This document shows, piece after piece, positions 57,276-64,000 of a DNA stretch of 64,000 bases. The DNA is taken from NCBI GenBank assembly GCA_037974965.1, contig JBBPFI010000017.1:434001-498000 (forward strand), written 5' to 3'. Within the stretch, counting starts at the first letter, position 1; every line of letters begins with the position of its first letter. The notes beneath the pieces were generated by a model. That model did no database searches. It was not told where the DNA came from and saw only the letters and a program-made list of their open reading frames with translations. This stretch comes from Dacryopinax spathularia (Eukaryota; Basidiomycota; Dacrymycetes; Dacrymycetales; Dacrymycetaceae). The position numbers and the translations under genes were made by a program.

Positions 57276-58493
57276 CTACTCAGTGTCGCGCTTGGCAAAC
57301 CAGCCAGGAGCGGCCTTAAGAATGCCGATGGCGAGCTTGATTGGGTCAACCCCAACGACGAACTTGAGAACGCAGTACAGGACTACCGTCCATGTTAGCG
57401 AGCTGAGCACGATAGAGAGAAGAAGCACTCACTGATGGCGATGCTAATGATGCGACGGATGCTGTAGAGTGCACCCAATATGCCGACGAGGAGGTAGAAC
57501 AGCACGACGATAGCCAGAATCAACACTCCACCCAGGTTCTCGAAGGTGTGGTCGACTTCCCAGCCATCACGACGAGCTCGAGCAATCGCTTGCCTAATGT
57601 AAGGAGGACCACGGGACGTCCACAACCACCAGCGCCCAGCGACGTCCCATCCGGCCCTAGCCATATCGGCCCAAGCAGAGTACACAGCGTCGACGTCTTC
57701 AGCGCCGTGCCTGGCTCCAATACGACGCTGAGTTTCGACAGCATCGTAATACTCGACCTCTTGCATGTCGTTAACGCTCATGATAGGCATGCCGTGGGAG
57801 TCGAGTCCCTCCTCCTAATTGGCAGTCAGCAAACGTACAAAATGAGACAGACCGAACGATATCAATACCAACATTGAAATCGTTGGTCAAGGGACGCACG
57901 TATGATACCTCTTCAGCAGGACGAACCGACGAGCCTGCCTCGCCGGGCGTCTCCGCCTCATTCCTCCTACCATTCCCTCTCCCCTTCTCGACGGGCTCAT
58001 CCGGTACATCGACCTCGGGTTCCGCCTTGACGATCGGTCCGCCGGCCATGGCACCGAGTTCGTTTGCTCCAAGCGTTAGGATGGGGACCGCATCGCCAGT
58101 CCAACCCTTCAACCAGCGGTTGGCGGTCGCTCTGGGCTCGTAGGGATTGTCGGACGCAGGCGTGCGACGGACGGTGGCCTCCTCGCGAGGAACGGGCGCC
58201 TCCTGCTGACGGCCGGCAGGCTCAGACGCTGCCCCATTGTCGACGAGCTGGCCCATAGGCGCCAGCTCGATTTCCTTCCCCTTTCCCGTATTACTCTGCT
58301 CGTTCTCCTCCTTGTTTTTACCCGCGATCGCCTCGTTCGCTTTCTTCTTGAACCAAGTCATCGCCCTTGACTCGTTCCCTGAGCTACTCGGAGCCGTCGT
58401 GGCCGTCGTGGTGTCGGTGCCTTCTGCAGAGGTGGTCGAGCTCGTCTTCTTGTGGTGGTGGGCGCCGGGGACGAGGGAGTAAAGATGCTCCAT
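57276..58493 (-). CDS. Two-helix membrane protein (cargo gene) with repeat-derived intron
   Basis: Start ATG at 58493 (MEHLYSLVPGAHHHKK). Exon 1 is 58493-57873, exon 2 begins at 57814, and the last exon ends at the stop 57278-57276. About 365 residues. The N-terminal 200 are Ser/Thr/Glu-rich and charged (WFKKKANEAIAGKNKEE). The C-terminal part has RRDGWEVDHTFENLGG followed by two hydrophobic helices (LILAIVVLFYLLVGILGALY; IVLYCVLKFVVG) and a short basic end. Intron 1 (57872-57815, 58 nt) starts exactly with the dispersed core GTTGGTATTGATATCG. Family not recognised. Likely an ER or mitochondrial membrane protein. Confidence 0.7.
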
Positions 58494-58935
58494 TTTGTCG
58501 TGGTGGTTTGAGTGGAAGAGACGAACGAGACGCGAATGTGGTGACAAGGCGGGACTTGAATCGGAATTGCTGTGTCGATTCGCGTGACGAGAGCGCCTTC
58601 ATTTTTAAAAACCGACCCTAATGTAAAATGATGAAAATATAGTTAGCGTCAGTATTGCCAATGACCTTTGGAAAGCCTACGGTGAGAACGTACTTGTTGG
58701 TATTGAAAGCGTTCGGTCTGTCAGTATGGAGAATAACGGCGCGAAGGTAGTTCCCCAGGAAGTGCAGGATGGACATCGCAGACGTAGACGTCGGCGGCAA
58801 GCGAGGTGATAACAAGTCAGTTCATTGTTAATATCCTTCAAGGTACATTATAGTATTGTTGGGAACAAGCGGGCGTTTGGGGGAAAGTTCCCGAGACAGA
58901 TCCAAACGTGAATTTAGCTTATTTCGAGGAAGGTA
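58494..58935. other. Right sub-terminal region of the KDZ element
   Basis: Holds the promoter of the two-helix protein gene and one single copy of the core at 58696. Also has a GGGAAC...GTTCCC stem (58861-58892). No gene is seen. Confidence 0.5.
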
Positions 58936-59031
58936 GATTAAGTGCCTAAACTATGGACCCGTACGGAAACCGGCTATACGGCCGGTAACCCTAATCTGTG
59001 CGGACGTCCGCGCATGCGAGGGACCCCGTAC
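58936..59031 (-). repeat. Proposed right terminal inverted repeat of the KDZ element
   Basis: Contains the 12 bp palindrome GCGGACGTCCGC (59000-59011), ACCGGCTAT (58969-58977) and GGACCC, matching the left end in inverse order. A second inverted pair, ACCGGC and GCCGGT, flanks TATACG here. Confidence 0.6.
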
Positions 59032-59037
59032 AAAACG

Positions 59038-59232
59038 TCACACTTCCTGGATGGTCTCCATCCAAGCCTGGGTGGGTAAAATACGCCCGGCACCGGCGCG
59101 CCCCAGCGAACCCCTCATCAAAGGGTAAGGGGTCGAAATCCACGCACGCATAAGGTCATCATCCTCATCCTCATCTTCATCGTCCAGCTCGCTGCCTCTG
59201 CTGTTCTCGCTGTCCTGCTCATCACCTTGCAC
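59038..59232 (-). other. Small acidic open frame abutting the element's right end
   Basis: The minus strand encodes an acidic run followed by WISTPYPLMRGSLGRAGAGR and ends at a stop only seven bases from the proposed element end. It has no ATG at its start. It may be the remnant of a host gene cut by the insertion, or chance. Confidence 0.25.
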
Positions 59233-59317
59233 GCTGCTTGCTCCTACTGCTAGCCTCGCTCGCCTCGCGCATACAACTATCTAAGAAATCTGTTAAGAAG
59301 AAATATTTGAGAGCAAC

Positions 59318-59985
59318 ATGTCTGGACCCGCTACCGGCGCTGCAACCTCGCGCTTGCAAGCGTTTCTTAACCATCCTGCTGGTACGCTTTCCCTCACACA
59401 CCCGTCCCCATACCCGACTAACGTGTCCCGCAGGCCCGAAGACTGGTTCGTACTACCTTCAGCTTGAGCTTGAAGAGCAAGCTTACTGATAGGATGGGGA
59501 AAGTGTTCTTCTGGGCTCCAATGATGAAATGGTGTCTCGTCGCAGCCGGCTTAAAAGATCTGCAAAGGCCAGCGGACAAGCTGTCTATCCCTCAGAACCT
59601 CGGTGCGTCCCCTTGCCCCATCCACTCCACTCTGCCCTGCCCTGCGCTCCCTTCCCGGCAGACATATTGACGGCATGTCTCTAGCTCTGGCCGCGACGGG
59701 CTTTATCTGGGTTAGGTACTCGTTCGTCATCACCCCCGTGAACTATTCGCTCGCTGCTGTACGTCCTCCCACCCTTCTCTTCTGCTTAGAAGGCGGGTAG
59801 GCTGATAGAAGGGGATTAGGTGAACTTCTTTGTCGGAGGGACGGGGCTGTACCAGCTCTACCGAGTTTGGGAGTACGTGCTTCTCATTCTTTGGGACTGA
59901 GGGACAGGGCTGATTGTGGTTGTGGTGTAGTTATCGCAAGTCTGTTGCTGGGCAGACGAAGAGTGCTCTGCCGGTTTCTGCATGA
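59318..59985 (+). CDS. Mitochondrial pyruvate carrier subunit (MPC2-like)
   Basis: Start ATG at 59318 (MSGPATGAATSRLQAF). Several short introns, whose junctions restore a complete small MPC protein of about 115 residues: FLNHPAGPKT, VFFWAPMMKWCLVAAGLKDL, RPADKLSIPQNLALAATG, FIWVRYSFVITPVNYSLAAV, NFFVGGTGLYQLYRVWDY. Stop at 59983-59985. The HPAGPKT start of helix 1, the FWAPxxKW block and the VITPxNYSLAxVN block are diagnostic for MPC2/MPC3. The protein pairs with MPC1 in the inner mitochondrial membrane to import pyruvate. Exon 2 is very short (about 10 coding bases). Confidence 0.92.
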
Positions 59986-60314
59986 GACGTGAATACCACA
60001 AGCGGGATGAAGGACAATGGGGAGTGCAATGATGGTGAGGGCGTGGGTCGTGTGTTTGTAGACGTGTATGTTTATCTCAAAAGTGGTCGTCTTTGGATGC
60101 GATGCAATTTCTTCAACCTGCTATCGAGAGTGAGCTGTGCGACAGTTCGCGTACAATTCCGGATGTGTTCCCGAGCTTCCGTCGTGAGCTTACAGATGAT
60201 CGATATCTGACGCATAAAAGATATTGGCTAGAATTACAGGACTTGCCATGATTTCTTTTGGATACAGCACGATGGGCCCACAGCGTATTAAGAGAAAGAA
60301 AAACATAACGCAGA
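59986..60314. other. Convergent intergenic gap, no gene seen
   Basis: The 3' flanks of two convergent genes. Nothing further is visible. Confidence 0.4.
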
Positions 60315-61058
60315 TCATCGTACCCTCGACGTTTTGGCCTTCTTCGCCTCATTCGCAGGCTTCGAGTTCTTCCCCTTATTCTTTCCCTTTGGCGCATTAT
60401 TGACCTGCTGATCCCACCACTCCTCCGCCGCCCTCCTCACATTCTCCGCCCCAAGCCCATCGACCACCTCAACCAAATAATGTCCGCTCAGCCTAGCCGT
60501 CAACCAATCCGGCACCCATCCCGTCCAATCAAACTCCCCCTCCTCCCTCCCGGTCCGAGGGTAATTATGCAGCTGCGGCTCGCCATTAACGAATCTCCAA
60601 GCCTGGTCGACGAGCGAAGGGGTCGTACTTCTACCTCTTGCGCCTCGCGCTTGGCTTCCAGTTCCGTAGCCGACTTGGCCTGAGGAGGCGGGGTCGCCGG
60701 TATACCATGCCCATGCGACCGCGACGACGCCGATGAGGGTGCCCCACTTGAGAAACCAGACTCCAAAGTTGAACGCGTATCTCGCTGTCCTCAGCGCCGA
60801 GGTTACAGCCAGGTAGACCAGCACGAGGGAAAGCAAGGGGAAGGCCAGATCTTGCGCTTGGATTTCCGAGGGCGGGGTTTGGGTCAGGCGGGTGAGCTGA
60901 CGCCCCAGGTTCTGGAAATGGTAGATGATGGGATGGACGAGGTAGTTGATGAGCCATCTTGTGAGGGATGGGAGGTAGTCCGCGATCATTTGTAAGGGGG
61001 GTGGAAGATGTTGAAGGACGAGACGGGGGTCGTCCACGTAGTCCCGGAAGTTGTTCAT
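60315..61058 (-). CDS. APQ12-like nuclear envelope/ER membrane protein, 247 aa
   Basis: Intronless, from the ATG at 61058 (MNNFRDYVDDPRLVL). Two hydrophobic stretches sit close together in the middle (LAFPLLSLVLVYLAVTSALR, then FGVWFLKWGTLIGVVAVAWA), with RTARYAFNFG between them. This is the arrangement of the APQ12 nuclear pore assembly/biogenesis family. A hydrophilic C-terminal half follows and ends in a basic Lys-rich tail (KGKNKGKNSKPANEAKK). Family members are small ER/nuclear-envelope proteins affecting membrane fluidity and pore biogenesis. The assignment rests on hydrophobic pattern and motif memory, so it is moderate. Confidence 0.6.
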   Translation of the reverse strand: MNNFRDYVDDPRLVLQHLPPPLQMIADYLPSLTRWLINYLVHPIIYHFQNLGRQLTRLTQTPPSEIQAQDLAFPLLSLVLVYLAVTSALRTARYAFNFGVWFLKWGTLIGVVAVAWAWYTGDPASSGQVGYGTGSQARGARGRSTTPSLVDQAWRFVNGEPQLHNYPRTGREEGEFDWTGWVPDWLTARLSGHYLVEVVDGLGAENVRRAAEEWWDQQVNNAPKGKNKGKNSKPANEAKKAKTSRVR

Positions 61059-61584
61059 CGCGACTGGCTGTTGTCTTCAAGTTGAGCAGGGATGAAGACA
61101 AGCAGCCAACGTGGAGGAGATAGGAGCAGGCGAGCCCTCGATGTTGGGCGCACGATCGGATGACGCACCTGACTGCTGCTCGGAACCGAGAGAACTGCGG
61201 CTTCGTCGGATTAACTTCGCGTCCGACCAAGCTTTGCTTCTGTGGCTTTGTGCCCGTGTGGCGTTCCTTGCCCCGGTTCGGCCCAACAGCTCCCGCTCTT
61301 CTTCTCTCTTCGGCCCAAATTGCCTCCGCCGCTTCCGGCCCAGCCATCAACCGTGGGCTGGTTCGCCGCGGCCGCGGGCTTGTCCCTTTCGCCGCACCGA
61401 TGTTTAGCTCAGCATTACTCCCGCGTACATAAAGTCCCCCATCCCCTCGCGCGACAACAACGAGTTAGGGCCCTAACTCTCTCCCTTCTCCCGCCATCAA
61501 CATCGGGACCAACAATCACCTCCCTCAACAACGCTTCTTCGCCAGCTTCTGCACCTCACTTCTACCTAAAAGCCACTCGCAAAA
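61059..61584. promoter_or_regulatory. Divergent intergenic region
   Basis: Lies between the starts of two divergent genes. No gene is seen. The open frames here overlap in all frames. Confidence 0.4.
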
Positions 61585-62241
61585 ATGCCAGCTGCATTGA
61601 AGCGCAAGAGCGAGGATGAGGAGTACACCCGTCCTTCCAAGGTCCGTATATTTCCCACGTATATGCGCATATATGCAGGGGGTCTGACCCGCCACAGTCT
61701 GTCAAACTCGAACTGGGCACTCCAGGCCTGTTCGGCGCTCTCACTCACTACACCCATGCCCCGGAGCAGATGGACGTCGACATGGACATGGACGCCGACA
61801 CGCTGACGCCTAGCTCGGCGGACAGCTCGCCTGTAACGACGCCTTCTGCTATATTGGGTGAGTGCCAGCCACCGTATATGCATATATGCGCTTTTTGCTC
61901 ACCTGTGGTACAGCCTCCTACCCGAACCTGCAGATATACACGCCGCTCAACCCGCTGGAGAGCAGTACGCCGCTGGACACTCCTACGCATCAGACCCCTT
62001 TCTTCGAGGCCGGCGCACTTACTTCAATGCGCGACATCTACCCTCAACAGGCCAACTCGGTTTCCGCATCAACCTTGTAAGCCCCCTGTTCCCCTTTATT
62101 CACGCTTTGCCCCTAACGCATAGCAGGACTTGCAGCTGTGAACGCATCCCCCGACTTCGCATGTCTTGTGCCAAGCCAAATGGCGATCGCTCCCTCTGGA
62201 GAGTATGCGACGGCTGCGGTGCCACCGCCATGGTTGCTTGA
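61585..62241 (+). CDS. Unrecognised gene with short nuclear-type protein
   Basis: Start ATG at 61585 (MPAALKRKSEDEEYTRPSK). Short introns follow at about 61642-61697 and 61859-61911; junctions restore SVKLELGTPGLFGALTHYTH, MDVDMDMDADTL and YPNLQIYTPLNPLESSTPLD with TPFFEAG. A third donor, GTAAGC near 62079, leads to an end at the stop 62239-62241. A different acceptor would continue in another frame to about 62623, so the C-terminus is uncertain. Basic start, acidic repeats and SP/TP-rich segments suggest a nuclear regulatory protein, but I recognise no family. Confidence 0.5.
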
Positions 62242-63222
62242 TCGACTTCCGACCTCGACAACTCACCTATCCGACCCGACAAACCCGACTTGTACAACTT
62301 CGCCTCATTCACCTTCGCCAACCTGTAAAACCAGTAACCTGTCACCTTGCCACCAGTATTCCACCATATGCACTCTGATCCTGTACTTCTCCCTGTCTCA
62401 GCATCCAGCAAACGATTATCGACTACCAGCTATCGACTATCGACCCTGTACCAGCACCACATCGTCCGACCCTGTCGTCACCAAAATTGTCAGCCTAACG
62501 CCTCCGCCTCGCTCGAATAGTTCGACTGCTTCGACTTCCGGCCCTCACCTGCGCCCTCGATCGATCGAACTTGCAGCAATCGCACCGACTTATCTGCACC
62601 CCGACCGGCAAGCTCGACACTGACTAACCTTTCTGTTTTCTTAGGTGTTCTCTCTCACTCTCATATTTATCCAGGCTACGTCGACGTCCACCATTGCTCG
62701 CCACCCAGCACACAACGTCAGCGAGTGTCGACATCACCCATCCTCAGCATCATTTGTGGGAACAAATGCTGGTAGTCGTCATCTTTGCCAGCTGGACATT
62801 GCCATCATAAGAGGGTAGGAGTGCCGGCGTGTACACTAGACTGATCCTTAGCGCTCTAAATCATAATCAAAGAGTTTAAGGATATATCTTGCCCCGTAAG
62901 AAGAGCTGCCCCCAACGCTGTTGTGATTATCAGCGCTGCTGTGGTCGTACTATCACGACCTCTACACTGCGCAAAACTAGTGCGAACTGCTCATAGCGAC
63001 AACGCGCGTTTACACGGCAGTCCGGTTACGCCTCGTATGCTGTAACAATATACAAGGGCGTGACTCCCAAGTTCTATGTCTTTGTTTCAGCCTGTGATGT
63101 AAATAACCCGCTTCATGTTCGCATGTACGCACAAACGTATGAGCCGGCCAAACCAAGGCTCCTATACCTGACTTCCATGGCCATCATACTACAGTAACAC
63201 GTGAACAACCCCTTGTAATAGT
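62242..63222. other. Intergenic, no gene that I can support
   Basis: Nearly 1 kb. An open frame continues on the plus strand to about 62623 (Pro/Thr/Ser-rich) and may be the tail of the previous gene. The rest shows no coding or RNA feature. Confidence 0.35.
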
Positions 63223-64000
63223 TTACGACTTCCCGCTAGCCGCAATCGCCCTCAACGCATCCAGCCAAGGCACCCACCTCGGATCCGGCCCAAGCTCCGG
63301 CTCCCAGCAGGGATTATTACACACGTAACCCACGCTGAACCCGCTTTCTGGATCAGCAAACGCCAGCCTTCCGCCCGCACCTGGATGCCCAAAGCTGCTC
63401 GGCCCCAGCATGGCGTTCCCCGGGCGGTAGAGGTCGAAGCCGAGCGAAAATCGGAGAGGGTACTTCATAGGGATCAGGTCGAACGGAGGTGGTGACTTGA
63501 GGTTGTCCGTCTGAGGAACAAGAGCAGAGGCGAGCGTCTGTTCGTTCAGGAGGCGGTCGTGTCCGTCGACGGGGCCTAAAAGAGCAGCATACAGCTTTGC
63601 CAGGCTGCGGGCGTCCCCTATCCCGTTGCCGGCTGGGATCTCGCATACGTGGCCAAGGCGGGAGTTCATGAATGGTGCTACGTGGGCGTCTTGCGCCCGC
63701 ACGACCGCTATGGCAGCGGCTAGCGGAGCATCCATGGGTAGCTTGCTGAGGTCGAAAGGCGGAGGTGCTGGAGTGACTGCTGCGGGCGTGGGCTGGCGAA
63801 GCGGTGTCTTCTCTGTCCATGGTACGACACGGTCTTCGAGCTCCTCGGGCAGTCCGAGGTACAGATCTAACCCGAGTGGTGTGGCGATTTCATCACGAAA
63901 GTAGGTGCCGATCGTCTTGCCCGTAATACGCCGGACAACCTCACCGATGAGGTAACCAAACGAGAACGAATGGTAGAAATATGCCGTCCCCGGCTCCCAG
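63223..64000 (-). CDS. Serine beta-lactamase-like hydrolase, C-terminal part (runs off right edge)
   Basis: An open frame enters from the right edge and ends at 63223-63225. It shares with the gene at 2522-3718 the blocks FGYLIGEVVRRITGKTIGT, PAGNGIGDARSLAKLYA and SFGHPGAGGRLAFADPESGF (the third active-site box), plus the ending DPRWVPWLDALR. The serine motif would lie beyond the window. So this is a paralogue in opposite orientation about 60 kb away. No intron is seen in the visible part. Confidence 0.85.
   Translation of the reverse strand, partial: WEPGTAYFYHSFSFGYLIGEVVRRITGKTIGTYFRDEIATPLGLDLYLGLPEELEDRVVPWTEKTPLRQPTPAAVTPAPPPFDLSKLPMDAPLAAAIAVVRAQDAHVAPFMNSRLGHVCEIPAGNGIGDARSLAKLYAALLGPVDGHDRLLNEQTLASALVPQTDNLKSPPPFDLIPMKYPLRFSLGFDLYRPGNAMLGPSSFGHPGAGGRLAFADPESGFSVGYVCNNPCWEPELGPDPRWVPWLDALRAIAASGKS

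Larger units (their letters stand above)
40450..59031. mobile_element. Large KDZ-type DNA transposon (proposed), about 18.6 kb, with cargo genes
   Basis: Housekeeping genes end at TAF12 on the left and resume at the pyruvate carrier gene on the right. Everything between is lineage-specific, repeat-rich and built around a CxC5-CxC6-KDZ-like transposase. The proposed ends are degenerate inverted repeats. Read inward, both show GTAC, a GCGG...CCGCACA palindrome (GCGGCCGCCCGCACA on the left, GCGGACGTCCGCACA on the right), ATAGCCGGT, GGGTCC and A-G-rich CTTAA. I could not find a target-site duplication, so the exact ends are uncertain. Cargo includes a cysteine-cluster protein, a repeat protein, a coiled-coil protein, a zinc-cluster protein and a two-helix membrane protein, plus a decayed inverted copy of part of the cargo and three short-repeat families. 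KDZ elements of this size are known in mushrooms; this gene set is not one I recognise. Confidence 0.7.

Noticed and set aside
40450-59031. A Starship-type giant element
   Set aside because: No DUF3435 tyrosine-recombinase captain at either end. The transposase is of KDZ type and the ends are inverted repeats.
40450-59031. TET/JBP dioxygenase cargo, as reported for some KDZ elements
   Set aside because: I looked for the HxD...H dioxygenase pattern in all cargo genes and did not see it.

Overview
The window looks like nuclear DNA of an Agaricomycete (mushroom-forming basidiomycete). Most genes are split by introns of about 44-66 nt with GTRNGT-type donors and CTNAC/CTGAC branch sites. The gene content also fits: MYND zinc-finger duplicates, an HSL-type esterase, GT61, a Zn2Cys6-like protein, and a CxC5/CxC6 cysteine-cluster protein of the kind tied to fungal KDZ transposons. 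All reading was by eye. Exon limits come from splice signals and frame continuity, and no database was searched.

Layout of the host genes, left to right: the 5' part of an HMT1/ABCB6-like ABC transporter (minus, runs off the left edge); a serine beta-lactamase-like hydrolase (+); an HGGG/GxSxG esterase (-); a sugar-porter MFS transporter (+); two tandem MYND-finger genes (+); two head-to-head HMG-box genes (21.8-28.3 kb); a tail-anchored low-complexity protein (+); a GT61-like glycosyltransferase (-); a palmitoyl-protein thioesterase (-); TAF12 (+). After an 18.6 kb insertion the host genes resume with a mitochondrial pyruvate carrier subunit (+), an APQ12-like membrane protein (-), an unrecognised gene (+), and a second beta-lactamase-like hydrolase (-) that runs off the right edge.

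Two mobile elements account for nearly half the window. The first (10.87-21.44 kb) is a Ty3/gypsy LTR retrotransposon in minus orientation. It looks whole and very young: the two 420 bp LTRs differ by one base as far as I can see. It starts 22 bases after a MYND gene's stop codon. Between pol and its 3' LTR it carries an antisense, multi-intron gene with an exact Zn2Cys6 spacing, and the whole element is full of CGG-containing words such as CGGTA and TAACG.

The second (about 40.45-59.03 kb) is best explained as a large KDZ-type DNA transposon between TAF12 and the pyruvate carrier gene. It has degenerate terminal inverted repeats, each with a GCGG...CCGCAC palindrome. Inside are a CxC5-CxC6-KDZ-like DDE protein, at least five further unfamiliar genes, an inverted decayed copy of part of that cargo, and three families of short repeats. 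The most striking family is a core of about 26 bp beginning GTTGGTATTGATATCG. It occurs about 20 times, in arrays with periods near 131, 102 and 93 bp and as singles. In one place it forms the start of an intron, and in another it is translated. This element and its repeat system are the best candidate for something undescribed.
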